64,000 nt of DNA from Protea cynaroides (GCA_028583415.1 CM053276.1:10074663-10138662); one strand, 5' to 3'. Numbered from the stretch's first letter, positions 11,201 to 22,480 are shown. Notes: generated from the sequence alone by a model not told the origin. Translations and numbers: made by a program.

Positions 11201-14200
11201 TAGGTGGTCAAATGACTCAAATGACAATAATGTTCAGCATGCTGGTCCACCTCATTTTTGAAATTTTACTCATGACCCCCAACCAAAGATATTAAATTAT
11301 ATTTGGTACATTTTTTATATTCTTTTCTAAATTTGTTCAATCTTGGCTAAAAAAAATTAAAATTTATTTGTTATTACATTGACTGGTTTCTTTCATAATG
11401 CTTTTTTTAACTTCCTCCATTATCAATTAAAGTTCTTTATTATCAATTGTTTCCCATTTGAAGGATTTTTTTTCTCTTTTCATTGTTTTCAGCGTTGTCA
11501 TAATTTTGGATACTTTTCAGTGCTGGAGTCGTGGTTTTGACTTTATGTCTGACAATGATCGCAGGGTAATTCTGCATTATTCGAGTCCTCTGATAAGCTG
11601 GATATGCTACCCAATATTTGTGTGGATGGAAGTTTTTCTTGTATTAAAATAAGTCTGAATTAGAAAAGGGAAGGAACAGAAAGTTGCATGTATGAAAATT
11701 AACAAAAAAAAAAAAAAAGGGGGAAAAAAAGGAAAAGAAAAGTTAGGAAAAAAAGGAAAAAGAAAAAGAAAAATCCTTAGAAGACAATGAAGGAAAAATC
11801 CTACATGTGGCCCCTAAAAAGAGAATTGCAATACCCTTTAAGAAGGGGAAAAAAAAGAGAAGAGAAAATATTGAGAAAAAAAAAGGGAAAAAAAAAATGT
11901 TTGAAAGCCAAAAGTAAACCAGACTTATATGGAGGGGGGGGGGGGGGGGGGGGGGGAGGCAAAAATGGAAAGGACGAAATTGATAGGAGATCTATGATTG
12001 TTATTCCAATGACATTCCAGCTTGGAGGTGAGCGATGGAAGAACTGATGTGAATCAAGTGTTCTAAACTTGAACCCATTCCGGTAAGAGCACTAAATTTG
12101 TTGAGGTAGTTTGGAAGCCAAAGATGAATTGTGAGCTATTTACTGGTGATGGCAGTGGATAGTGCCTGGAAAGTATCTAGTTACATTGCAGCTGATGGTG
12201 AGGGGTATTCAAACTCTTCCTTATGACCTTGTTCTCTTGTTTGTCATGCAACTCACCCAATTCATGGTGGAGTCATCCATAATGTTAAGAAAAAACATGA
12301 TTGTGCTATTACAAGAAATTTGGCTGTTGATTTTGCTTTGATATTATACCAACGTTTTTTTTACTAAAGATTTCTTGGCTTTAAATGCTTGATAAGTTCT
12401 TCCATTGTTCTCTCAAAAGGTAACTCAAATTTTAGTGAATGCTTTAGAAGCGGGTGAGTTAGTTTTATTTTGTTTATTATATTTTCTGCCAGCCTGAAGA
12501 TTGGAAGATTGTGGTTTTGGATAATGGAGACTAAAGCAATGTGAAGTGTCTAATTGTATGGCCTGGGAGCCATCTGATAGTTGGAGAAGCTTCTGATGAG
12601 ATGATAGTCTTCGGGAATGGCTTTTATGGTTTAAAACAAAAAATTAATCATCAAAATAAGATAGAAACTTATCCAAACTAATTATGGTTGACTAAAGCAA
12701 TGTTAAGTGTCCAAATTGTATGGCCTGGGAACCATCTGGTAGTTGGAGAAGCTTTTGATGAGATGGTACCCTTTGGGAATGGTTTTTCTGGTTTAAAACA
12801 AAGAATTAATCATCAAAATAAGATGGAAACTTATCCAAACTAATTATGGTTGCTTTCTGCGAACCTAATTCACTGTAGTTGTTACATGTGTTTTGTCCCT
12901 AAATTAAAGAATTCGTCTTGCTTTCTGCTCATTTCATGACATTTTGAGCAGGCACTTCGAAGACATGTTTTCCTGTGCCACTAGAAGCAATGCTAAGCTA
13001 TGAAACATGCTCAACTGGCACATAAGATGTAATTGGGAGTTGCTGCAACTTGCAATTGAGCCTCTTCATCCTCAATTTGTTTGCTTTTTGCTACGAAATA
13101 CATGATATTCCTATTCCATATTTTTAAAGACACTTCTAGGCTTCAAGCAGATGGCTTTCTAAATGGAATTTCAGTCCTTATCCTTTCTGACAATCTGTAA
13201 AAAGAACTTATCCCCATTTTGTTACAGGTCATCCATAACTTAAGCTATAGTTGAAAGTCCCTCTGTTTTAATCGCATGGAAATTATTCTAAGTATGTATG
13301 CTGTATTCTATTAATGATTCTTTTGGATACCTTATTGCCAAAGTAAGATGCAAATTGGAGTAGGGGATGCTATCCCTGGTAGGTTAGTCAACAAAACAAA
13401 AGAATATGGATTGTCTCGCATCTTCTCATAGGTTGAGTTTTATATATCCAGCAACAACGCAATGCATGCGGTAAAGAGCAGCTTATAATGACCAAGGCTG
13501 ATATTTTTAAGTTGTTGACTAGTTAATTGTGTATGCTATTTCAAAACCCTATATCTGCATAAAATGCTAGTTAGGCAGTGTCACTAATTACTTCATTGCA
13601 ACTGGTCCTTCTCGGTAGGTCTAAAACATTAGGCGACCTAAGAATTTGATGTTATATGGTAAAATTTAATGTTTTGCATTTTTCTTTTTCCACATGTAGT
13701 AAAATAGGAGGAAATACATTGGCCACAACATGAATGAACATATTAGGAGAGTTTATGTGTGGGGGGGGGGTAAGAGAGATAGAGGGGGTGTGTATATGCT
13801 TTTGCTCTTTCTGAGTTTCTCTGGCCTTGCTTGCGAACTATTGGGCTATGTCCACCAGAACTACCTTAGTTTCATATCAAATCAGAGACAAATATGTAAC
13901 AGATCTTTTGGTGTGACGCCTCCTACTTAGTGTTTTCAGGCCATGGCCTGTGGATAGTTAAGGTGTGCGGGCATTTTGGACTGGACTAGGAAACATAGGC
14001 ATAGGTGAGGTGATACAGGAAATCACCTAGAACTAGGCATGTTCTTAGTTGCAATTTATGTCTGGATGGATGCTATGTGTAATACCTTTTTGACCAGTGA
14101 TGCTATGTATAATACTTTTTGAGCAGTTTTAGAGTTTGTATGTTCTATTTTCCTTAATTGATTTGTCATTATCTGCTGTAGTGCTATGTATATCAAAGAA

Positions 14201-17200
14201 ATTGCAAACATGTACGTGCTTAATTTTTTTTAAGGTTAGGGTTCTCTTTTCTTTATCATCGTTTGCGCGTTGGCCTTGGACATGAGACGTTCATATCAAT
14301 TTTAGAAACAATGATATGAGACTTTAATCTGTTTCAACTTTCAAGTAGTCAAGCTAAGTTCAAGTGCTTTTGAAATAGTATTTTAGCTTGTCATATTCTA
14401 TTTCTCTTATTCAATCCTTGTGAAAATTATATGTTATATGTATTAAAGAAGCATTAGAAAGAATGCTCAATCTATTGAATGGATGTTTAGTGTTCTCATT
14501 TTGTTGCCATGGTTTGCCAAGGGGTTCTTGGGGGGTGGGAGGGAGGCACTTAATATATGAAGATTGAAATTAGAGAGAGAAGATTGGTGGCGAGGTACGA
14601 AACAAGACCTAGAAATTTTCTCGGACCTCTCCTGTGTTTTGGTGAATAGACAATTTAACACCCTCCATTTTAAAAATACACTCACCTCCCCTGAAATAAA
14701 TGGTTTTAAAAGTGGCTGTTAAGTGGAAGGTAAATGACAAATTTACCCCTGAAGTCATTCCCTTTAATTTCCTCCTTTCTTTGGTTCTCTTTTTAAGTTA
14801 TTCTTCCAAACACCTAGTGTGCTTATAGACTATTGGGCTTGGAGAAGGAAGTCGTGATGAGCAATTTTGGAAAATTGTCATCATCATCATTGTCGATGTT
14901 GAAGGCAACAGCGTGAACGTTGATGAGGACGACCATGAAGAGCTGGAGGTGGGACCAGGATGCAGAGGTGAATACAGTAGTTTTTGAGGCGGTTTGTCAC
15001 AACCGTTTGTGAGTTTTATAAATCTTCAAACAGATCTAGCCATTCACTAGGCATATTAGAAGTTGTCTGAACGTTGATCCAAGATATGAAACTCTTCTTC
15101 TCCTCCTCCTCCTCCTCCTCCTCCGGTGAATCATAGCATAACCTTTCTTCCAAGACCTGAGATACCAAGATCTTCAAGCACTCCACTCCAGATCCTTCTC
15201 CAGAATCAGAACCCAAATGCCCAATTCCTTTGCAACCTTCTCACTTCTAGTCGTGATCAAAATCCAGCTTCCCTTGAGCTGAAGTTTTTCTATCCATAGC
15301 AACAACCTATTGACATCATCAGCCCACACATCATCTGAAAACAAGGAAAATGTTCTTTCCTATAACAAATTTTTGAAGAAGCTGTGAGGGATCAGAGCCA
15401 TCAAATGATGTGAATTTTGCAGATTGTAAAATTAACTTAGAAACCCTTTCCACACCAAAATCAGCACCTTCACGATCTCCCACAGAAACCCATATTCTAA
15501 TATCAAAACAGTCCCTCACCCTCTCATCATAGGCGACAAGTTGAGCAAGAGTCATCCTCCCAATACCCCCTGGACCAAGAACAGAAATCACAGGCAAAGC
15601 GTGCTCAAGTTCCTCTTCATCCGACAAGAATAACAAGTCTATTATACCTAATATGTCAGCTTCCCTCCTAGAAACAAGTTTCTCAAGAAAAGATTTTGGG
15701 TTTTCTCCATAGACCCTAAACCTGGAAAAGTTTCCACCTATGTTTACATTCTCTCCACTGGTTATGTGGTTTTGCCAAAACCACCCCCTTCCCTCGATCA
15801 TCATCACCTACCATTTCTGGGCCTCTAATGGGAGCACCTGAGAGCTAACGAGAGGAAGGAGGAGAGAGATGCACCTGCCATTGCTGCTTATCGGCTTGTT
15901 TGGAAGGGGATTGTAGAGAACGGGTTACACAGGGGGTGGGTGGAGGCTGTAGAGGAAGGGGGTGGGCAGAGGTTGTAGAGGAAGGGTGTGGGGCGAGATT
16001 GCAGAAGGGGTTTCCTCCTAAAAGTTTTCTTGTGGAAGCTAAAAACTATTCCTGATTCAAATTGGATTTGCAGGCTTTTCTTGCATTGCTCCCTTTGATC
16101 TCAGGTGCACCGGTGAGCTGTGGGACTAACTAGCAACTAGTGTCACAAAGAGGAATGCGATGCAAAAAGAGTACTTGGAGAAGGAGAAGGGGAAAAAACA
16201 TAACTTCACACACAAGAAGGAGCAGTTTTGACATTTAAAAAATATTGTAGCATATACATCATACTTTAACGGAGGACAGCTAATGGAATGGAGTTGAGAG
16301 TAACAACTTGTAAACTAAAGGAGATGTCCACTGGATTGATTCCAAATGAGGGGTGTGTCATGTCTATTTGCCAAAACACAGGGGAGGTACACCCTGGCGG
16401 CGTGTACTTCCTTTTCCCATATATATATATATATGGGATTTTCTTATTGACACCTCTTAAGGTGTCAGATAATTTTTAACCTTATTTTTTTCCTCTCTTA
16501 GTATAATATATTTTTTTAATATGGACAATTCTTGTCATTTCACATGTCCATTCGAAATACGTGTAAGATAATAACAACTTTTGACGGTGACATATTGGTA
16601 AGTCACTTTCAAAAAGTTTGTGAAAAGTCCATTTTACCCTTTGACTTAAAAACTTTTGGGAACAAGGCAAGGGGTAACTAAAAGTAGGTGCCATGTTCTA
16701 AAGACACCTATAGAGGTGTCATTTAGACAGTCCCTATATATATCGGCGAAAGTTTTTCTGGTCTGCCGACCAGCTAAACAGACTATGGTCTGGAGCCATC
16801 CACCCTCAAAATGCACAACTCCTGACTCCCTTGTTTATAAATTCCCATAATTGCCCCCTCCTGTCATTGCGCCCTACGAGTTCTCTGGTCTTTTGTCCAA
16901 AGAAGCTCTCCCCATATACTGGGATGGGCTGGGCTCAAATTGAAGCTTCAGTCCAGGCCTGGCCCAACATTGGGCCTGCAAATCTCGGCCTTAGCGCAGC
17001 CCATGGACTGAAATGCCAGTCCAGGTGCTGGCACGCTTGGGCCAAATTTGCATCTCTATAGGCATCTGTCGATTGGGGGATTGTTACATATTCATAGAAA
17101 AAGAGAAACAAATTCTTATTCAGTTTAACTCTAGACAGCTAACAATCTCTTTTAAAAAGTTAATGATTAATAGTAACCTATAACAAACAAACCCACAACT

Positions 17201-19021
17201 AATAAAATATGATATTTTAAACTTAAAAACCCCTAATCGATTAGCTTTAAAAGAACTTCACAATTTGCCTTAATCACTAATTTAAAAATAAGAAAAATTA
17301 CACAATCACCCCCAACTTTAATTAAAGGACTATCCTTCCTTGACATACTAGATCTGAACCTATTCTAACTAAAATTAATCCCAGCTGCACGATCTGGATC
17401 ATGAATCGCTTCTGCAGTAGACGTCGTTTTTTCGTATTTCCAATCTTTTCTATTTATGGATTTGTCGGAAAGGAGGGATGTAAAAAGTTTACATAGATTA
17501 TTAGCATATTGGTAGCCAGTCTTGACCTGTGTCTTTCTTATTCCATCATACCTTGGCATTTGTTTAATAACAAGAGTTTAGATTTGATTGCCCTACTTGT
17601 CACAGGCATGCTTCGGTGCAGCTTCGATATTTGACATTCAAATGTATGAACCATTTATTATTTTCATCGCTTTCCATGTTGTTAGCTAGATAGATCATCG
17701 TTATTGTGTTAGGATGCTTCTGATTTAGGTTAGAACATTAGCTAAGCTTCCAAAGTTAGGTTAGGACATTAGCTAAGCTTCCAAAGTTGGGGCACTGACC
17801 ATTTTGTTATACTGCTGCTAAGTTTACATCTTGTTGTGTATGGTACTATGGTTTACTTCTATTTTTCCTGGCTGACTTGAGGACGAGGCAGGTGTAGTAT
17901 TTTGTGATTTGAACTCATGGATCAAATCATTTTTACAGGTGGATTATGCATGCACCCCAGAGGAAGTTCAGCAGCATTTCCAATCCTGCGGGACAGTAAA
18001 CAGAGTCACTATATTGACTGATAAGTTTGGTCAGCCAAAGGGCTTTGCTTATGTTGAATTTCTTGAAGTAGAGGCTGTCCAAGAGGCTCTCCTCCTCAAT
18101 GAATCAGAATTACATGGTCGCCAACTGAAGGTTGGTTAAATCTTGTGAATTTACATGTGTCTTTGTGTTCCCTTGCTTGATAATCTTGTGTCCCCGGGGG
18201 ATCACGTTAAGGTTGGTTATATCTTGTATGTGTTTTTGTGTTCCCTTGTTAGACAATGTGTCCCCTGAAGATGACATGGCCAATTTGGGAATCTTTAAAT
18301 AGGCCACCCGTTCATGCCCATTGCCTTCATCAGCTGTGATTATGTGGCACAAAGTCCTTCTGGGCACATTTGTTGCACGCGAAGATTCTTGGTTCTTCCG
18401 TACTGAAGTCACCTAATGATCTTGCAAACCTGTACTTGCATGGTTTTGTTGTCGGTTTACATAATGTTACCTGACCAAATGTTGATATTTGTGCAGGTCT
18501 TGGCCAAACGAACCAATGTTCCTGGTATGAAGCAGTTTCGTCCAAGACGCTTCAACCCATACATGGGGTACCGATTCAGGAGACCTTACATACCCCCATA
18601 TGCTTACTCCCCATATGGATATGGGTTTGTACTCAAACAAAGCTCTTTTTTTTGTATTCTATTATGAAGCATTCAAATGGGATTTCCTGTGAACATGGTA
18701 TGCTGTGGCCAGGAGGTGTTGCAAAATATTCTCTGGCAGGCTTCTAAATACCATGGCATTGAGGGTCATTGGTATTACTAATAACTGATGCCTGGATGGT
18801 ATCGTAATTACTCACTTGCCCCAGGTGATATTGTTAGCATACAGTGTGTTGGTAGTTGACTACTGGTTAAAGGAAACTTGAGCTACCCCCCTCCTTTTCT
18901 CTCCTTTCTCTGATTTTTTTCAAGGGTCTCTTTGTTTCCTTTGTCTCACTCTTTATTGGATGTCAATCGCAGGAAAGTTCCCAGGTTTAGAAGGCCAATG
19001 CGTTACAGGCCTTACTACTGA
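2233..19021 (+). CDS. PABN: Nuclear polyadenylate-binding protein (PABN / PABP2-like), 6 exons, 221 aa
   Basis: Coding exons are 2233-2355, 2465-2567, 9111-9181, 17939-18130, 18497-18624 and 18973-19021 (666 nt including TGA). All introns are GT-AG and the phases join without error. Order in the protein: acidic N-terminus (residues 1-41), coiled coil rich in Lys/Glu (42-75), one RRM (about 93-166) with RNP2-type VFVGN (95-99) and RNP1-type KGFAYVEF (133-140), then an Arg/Tyr-rich tail ending in RYRPYY. This matches plant homologues of PABPN1, which bind poly(A) in the nucleus and stimulate poly(A) polymerase. Length is normal for the family. The first ATG begins the MDEEEHEVYGG reading frame and opens the acidic domain. 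Introns are 109, 6543, 8757, 366 and 348 bp. The 8.8-kb intron splits the RRM just after VFVGN. No disabling change was seen, so the gene is probably functional; the paralogue number is not determinable. Confidence 0.95.
3976..4265 (-). pseudogene. Captured fragment of an ITI heavy-chain-like (VIT/VWA family) gene
   Basis: Reading leftward from the ATG at 4265, the frame gives MVEEFMKSVDDG, a TAA stop, then KLSKRIYFGKDRAISPP, LPTAPMVYAVI and PSYQPHVHGRC. From memory these match the N-terminus of plant inter-alpha-trypsin-inhibitor heavy-chain-related proteins. The in-frame TAA and the loss of homology after ECYLDT show that this is a non-functional piece. The frame runs on to about 3741 without homology I can name. 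It lies wholly within the Pack-MULE. Confidence 0.6.
4464..4580 (-). pseudogene. Captured fragment resembling a DUF1191 gene
   Basis: The frame reads ARSLDTLLQDYAFWAFIRP followed by RTGI. This resembles the N-terminal core of plant DUF1191 proteins as I remember it (SARxLDxLLQDYAxRAF). Similarity stops at the RTGI segment, probably through a frameshift, and no complete domain follows. It is adjacent to the VIT-type fragment on the same strand, as in a chimeric Pack-MULE cargo. The assignment is from memory. Confidence 0.45.
4707..4845. mobile_element. hAT-type MITE, 139 bp, perfect 8-bp TSD, nested in the Pack-MULE
   Basis: The terminal inverted repeats are CATAGTTGTCAAGG and CCTTGACAACTATG, perfect over 14 bp. 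The flanks are identical ATTTCAAT copies at 4699-4706 and 4846-4853. The interior has repeated AAGGCG/GCGCC-type words. The 8-bp duplication and short CA...TG ends fit the hAT superfamily. It inserted after the Pack-MULE formed. Confidence 0.85.
6126..6785 (+). mobile_element. RTE-clade LINE, 3' end fragment
   Basis: The conceptual frame from about 6143 reads KWRGASRVLCDRHI, then (after a stop) MMYGVECWTVKKHRIDEF and AEMRMLRRTCGKTRKDKVRN, then after a frameshift HGHVHRWPLDALVRRSD. This is the C-terminal region of plant RTE-type reverse transcriptases. The 3' end has the usual TTTAGTTGGGATAAGGCT followed by (TTG)7 and (TAG)n, the microsatellite tail of RTE elements. It is 5'-truncated, carries stops and frameshifts, and has an internal duplication at 6480-6650. 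Confidence 0.8.
6738..6784 (+). repeat. (TTG)n(TAG)n microsatellite
   Basis: About seven TTG units pass directly into about nine TAG units. It forms the 3' tail of the RTE LINE. Confidence 0.9.
7953..8064. repeat. Three-copy tandem repeat, 35-38 bp unit
   Basis: The unit AAATTCATCTTTTGACAATT plus CTTAATGTAGGAA occurs three times, starting near 7953, 7988 and 8026. Copies two and three share an added CCAGT. It lies in PABN intron 2 with no coding role apparent. Confidence 0.85.
9648..9938. repeat. Tandem duplication of about 140 bp
   Basis: A segment with CCCAGTTCCAGAAACT, GGCGGGAAGAGAATTTTTGC and TTGGGCACCTATTTGGGGTT occurs twice, roughly 9648-9778 and 9791-9938. The second copy has small insertions. 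It lies inside PABN intron 3 and its origin is not recognised. Confidence 0.75.
10313..10742. mobile_element. hAT-like non-autonomous element
   Basis: The left end is GAGGGTGTAAATTCG and the right end, inverted, is TAAGGGCGTCAACACTG. The interior is full of CCAAACTGATTAG- and GGTTTGGTTTGATTCGG-like words, the composition of the elements at 1131 and 42230. A flanking duplication is only weakly visible, so the borders are approximate. Confidence 0.35.
11934..11956 (+). repeat. Poly-G run of 23 bases
   Basis: An uninterrupted run of 23 G follows a 230-bp purine-rich, A-dominated stretch (11700-11930). It can form a G-quadruplex in the PABN pre-mRNA, and its exact length may be an assembly estimate. 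Confidence 0.9.
12528..12851. repeat. 162-bp tandem duplication
   Basis: Copy one (12528-12689) and copy two (12690-12851) begin GACTAAAGCAATG and end AACTAATTATGGTT. They share GTATGGCCTGGGA and AATTAATCATCAAAATAAGA with scattered substitutions. This is a direct head-to-tail duplication in PABN intron 3. Confidence 0.85.
15095..15124 (+). repeat. (CTC)n microsatellite
   Basis: About nine CTC units follow the NB-ARC fragment. On the minus strand they would read as a Glu run, but no supported gene uses them. Confidence 0.85.
15170..15807 (-). pseudogene. NB-ARC (NLR resistance-gene) fragment, frameshifted
   Basis: The minus-strand frame from 15807 gives a degenerate P-loop GPGGIGRMTLAQLVAYDE, then an RNBS-A-like DCFDIRIWVSVGD, then KNIFLVF. 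A one-base shift near 15331 then restores kinase-2 as DDVWADDVN, followed by RNBS-B-like GSWILITTRSEKVAKEL and a stop near 15170. The Walker A lysine position is Arg and the following Thr is Met, so ATP binding would be impaired even without the frameshift. The GLPL, MHD, LRR and N-terminal CC or TIR parts are absent. It is a dead fragment of a plant NLR gene lying between the two TIR-like ends. Confidence 0.85.
16435..16734. mobile_element. MITE of 300 bp with TIRs and possible 9-bp TSD
   Basis: The left end GGGATTTTCTTATTGACACC pairs with the inverted right end GGGACTGTCTAAATGACACC, and both continue into a CTCTNNAGGTGTC palindrome. The flanks are TATATATAT at 16426-16434 and 16735-16743, a 9-bp duplication compatible with Mutator but ambiguous because the left flank lies in an AT run. 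No coding potential. Confidence 0.65.
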
Positions 19022-19190
19022 TGCTGATGGGCCTGTTTTTTTCCAAGACAAGGAAGATACATAGAGAAGCTCCATTGGAGGGCCTCTTCCCTTGTGAGAC
19101 ATTGGAGAGAGCATTTTGGACCTTCTCTTTATTATTATATTGATATAATGCGCATGGATTGTATTAAATTATGAATTTGAATTTAGTATT
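19022..19190 (+). other. PABN: PABN 3' untranslated region (approximate)
   Basis: The sequence after the TGA is T- and AG-mixed, with TTATTATTATATTGATATAATG near 19128-19150 as a plausible polyadenylation region. The exact cleavage site cannot be set from sequence alone. Confidence 0.4.
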
Positions 19191-22100
19191 ATCTGTTCTA
19201 TGCTTGATGTCGGAACAATCTGATGGCTGTGAATTCCCAAAATGATCGAAAGAAATACAAGGGGTTGCAGTTTGATTTCTGGCTTGCTGGTTTTGTTGCC
19301 AAACAAGATGGAACGGGATAGGATTCTACTCAGGGATGACTGGATTCTTTGGGCATTTGGTAGGAGGAGAGTAAGCAAAGTATTTTAGTCAATATACCTA
19401 AATTTTGGGATCCAAGCATTTGTAAAAAGAAAGATCTATCACCGTTCAGGTGATTGTGCTCCTCGACAGGTTGATCCTTCGTTGCCAATGACCCAAAACA
19501 TTGTATCAAGACATGCATTCAAGGACAGTAACGGATTCGTTCTTAAAAGGGCAAAATGCTCCTTACCATCCTTTCCCCAAACCTGAACATCCCGATTTCT
19601 TGTGCCAAAGGTGCCTATTATCACGCTTGTCTTTAGCCCTTCTGAGCTTCACAATGCCTACTTTTATTTACCCTTTGCGTTCTGTACGCACAGATAATGT
19701 TTGGCAACCCAATTCTATCACTTCCTCCGTCTGGTTAAAACCAAAGGGGAGGGGAAGGGAAGGGAAGTGAATTAGTTTTGAAAAGGAAAAAGTATAGTTT
19801 TGTGATCATGATTGTGTAACTAAACTCTCAATAATATTTAGTAATTATACTTATATGAAGTGTTATTCTATTTTTCAAATCAAGGGTTTTGTCGCGAAGT
19901 AAGATAAACTTAGGGGAAAGGATCAGTGGAACACTGCCTGGCAGGGTCCTATGTCCTCTCACATTGAGCAAGTCCGGGTGGGCAGGGGGGGACATTGCCA
20001 GGTAATGTCCTTCCATCTCTTCATGAATCCAAATTCTACTGCGTTTCCACCGTAATCTGTCTTTGCTTATCTCGATGAGAAGAGGAGGGGCCTTTGCCTT
20101 AGAATGCTAAATAGAGGGATGTGTCATGTCTGGGAAAGATTCTTACAGGCATGTAGGGACATCTTTTTCTTATTTTATATTATGTTGTTTCCCTTTTTTT
20201 GTATTGCATGGCAGTTGTTTTGAAGTTGAAACATACCTACATTTAATGGTGCGGTCCCAGCCTTGCGTGCAATCATTGCGAGTGAAAGTGGAGTTAGTTC
20301 ATCCTTTTGCATAAGATGAGATGTTGAGATGGGGCTGTGGATGGGGGAAGTCCAGGCAAGGTTTTAAATTCAGGTATGGGAGACTTTGGACACGGTATTG
20401 GTGATATCCAAAATCAATTCAAGTCGGATCTGATGTATGGATTCAATAAGAAGCTTATGCGTGATCGATCTGTATATAATAATATTAAAAAAAGGATCAA
20501 TCAGGTATAAAACCAATATGAATCGACCAGGACGACTGATTTGAAACCGATACCTTGAACCATCTGAGTCCAAGTCTTCTCTGGGAGTGCTTCATGAGAC
20601 CTCATCCTGTCCATAGAATGTGGGTCCAATGAAGCTCTCTGTGCGAGGGGAGATGGTCCACACTCGTGGAGGGTGGATGGAACATAATCTTGTGACCACT
20701 GTTAATGGGTGCAAGATATTCGGATTGCCGGAGTGGCATCATATTAGTAATTGGTATTGATCAAGGATTGGTTCCAACGAATACTGATCTAATCCTACTC
20801 GGATCCTTTTTTTATATTAATTTTTTTCCTAGATGGCCAATACGTGACAAGCAATTCTCTTGGATGGTTGACATGTGTCATGGAAGAATTAAAAAGTAAT
20901 AAAAAAACATCGAATCTTGGGACCGATCTCACAAATGTAGCCAAATCGGTATCGGCCCACAGAAGGAGGATTCAATACCAGCTTTTAGAACCATGATTGG
21001 AATTGCTCTTTGCTTGTACTTCATCTGTATTGATTGAATATATTTTCTACCAGAGAAAGATATCAACTCTTAATGATCTCAATTTGGTTGAAAAGAGAAA
21101 TTAAAGGGAACGGAATTGAAATTTTTAAACTTAAAAAGAAGACTTTTATAGCTATAATACAATATGATCGTATAAACTACTTAAATTCCTTATCATATTT
21201 AATAATAATACTTATTAGATGTTTACTTTTCAAATGCAAGAGATTCAAAATATAATATAAATTTATAACTAAATATAAAAATGTTAAGAGTTAGTTACAT
21301 AATCTTGTGAGTTATGTTATGTAATGATTATAAAAATTTTCTTTATTAGTTTAAAATTTTTACTTCTTTTTTCTTTAGTTTCCCTTACAACGAATCAGAT
21401 CTTATATATAAATATATTTTTTCTATGAAAGCATGAAAACATACTTAATCACTTGTTTATCATTTGAATCCTTGGTTTAAGATTCTTAGTGGTTAATCTT
21501 TTTGTTCTTTTTTTACTTGCTAGAAATTCAAGAACCCATCTTGAACATCACTTTCTGCTGTTGAGGGGCAGGTTCAAATATTAAAATTTTCCCAGCCAGA
21601 AAGCCATGGCAGAAATTTGAAATTCTTCAAACGAAATACTATATGCAACAGTTGAAGGGGAGGCCATTGACCTTGACAGACCGAAATCTCCTGTGATGAC
21701 TACCAAATAACAGTGAAATCCTGACTGCTCATAGTGTATAGGAACACATGCCGATACATGCACTATGAACAATCCAAATCCTCACTGCTAGCGACAATCA
21801 CTAGAGAGGATCCTTCACGTGTCAAGTCTTTTCGTTCAAGGATCTCTAAGTAGCATTCATTGATCAACATCATGATTAGTAATATGATAAGTAGACCTAA
21901 TTTTCCACACCTTTGTCCTTACATGACAATAACTTCTTCAAGTATTTAAAGCTGTTTAATATTTAGTCAAGAGGGTATGTACAGGAAAACTTCATTCCCC
22001 TTTCAAGGTGTTTTGCTTTTTGTCAAGTGGGTGGGTAAGTAAAGATCTTGTGTGCCACCCACCTCCCCATCTTCCCCTTCCCCCACGCCCCAACCCTTTT

Positions 22101-22480
22101 GTTTGGTGATAAGCTTCTCAACTTACTTATTGGGCCTATTTGATTGATTTATTTACAAGCACATCTGTTTGATTCTAGGTGGTGGTCCAGGTTAACAATA
22201 CATTAAAAATTCCACTTCCTTTTCCTTTTTTAATATTGATTTTCCATGATTACATACATGCTGCAATCTAAGAAGGTGAATAAAAGATGAGTAGAGGGAA
22301 GGGAAAAGGGAAGACTGCATAATAAATACCCTTTTAACTTATTCCTCTCAATTTCCAAATCCATCACATTGTTCCAGTATACATACATTACAGTACATAA
22401 ATTAAGCTTGAAACCAGGCATAAATGAAAGGGTCACCACTAATAAAGAAAACAACAAACACAAGGTCCCTTACAATGCTT
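19190..22480. other. Spacer between convergent PABN and DAHP synthase genes
   Basis: No gene is recognised. The region includes a putative 210-bp hAT-like element at 20357-20566 and a related stretch at about 20735-20995 with ATCGGTATCGGCCC-type words. The stretch 21040-21460 is strongly AT-rich. Both flanking genes point into this interval. Confidence 0.6.
20357..20566. mobile_element. hAT-like MITE, about 210 bp, imperfect 8-bp TSD
   Basis: The left end is CAAGGTTTTAAATTC. The right part, inverted, reads GGTTCAAGGTATCGGTTTC. The flanks are AGTCCAGG (20349-20356) and AGTCCAAG (20567-20574), 7 of 8 identical. The interior has GATATCC- and CGGTATTGG-type words common to this element group. 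Confidence 0.45.

Larger units (their letters stand above)
14625..16388. mobile_element. Probable second Pack-MULE carrying an NB-ARC fragment
   Basis: The left end (14625-14670) and the inverse of the right end (16344-16388) share ACCTCYCCTGTGTTTTGG, then AATAGACA and ACACCC. Weaker similarity continues inward, as in Mutator elements with long TIRs. Both ends give way to GTTAA- and ACCCC-type subterminal words. No transposase was seen and no 9-bp duplication could be fixed, so true ends may lie a few tens of bases outside. The cargo is the minus-strand resistance-gene fragment at 15170-15807. Confidence 0.55.
9182..17938 (+). other. PABN: PABN intron 3 (8.8 kb), transposon-filled, splits the RRM
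   Basis: The donor follows GGAAAT|GTGGGT and the acceptor is TTTACAG|GTGGAT. It contains a duplicated segment (9648-9938), an hAT-like element (about 10313-10742), purine-rich and poly-G tracts (11700-11960), a 162-bp tandem duplication (12528-12851), a probable Pack-MULE with an NB-ARC fragment (14625-16388) and a MITE (16435-16734). The stretches 10750-11690, 11960-12520, 12860-14620 and 16750-17930 hold no gene I recognise. Confidence 0.9.

Noticed and set aside
15016..15216. Minus-strand 66-codon frame with a Glu run
   Set aside because: It is in a different frame from the NB-ARC fragment and its Glu run is a CTC microsatellite.
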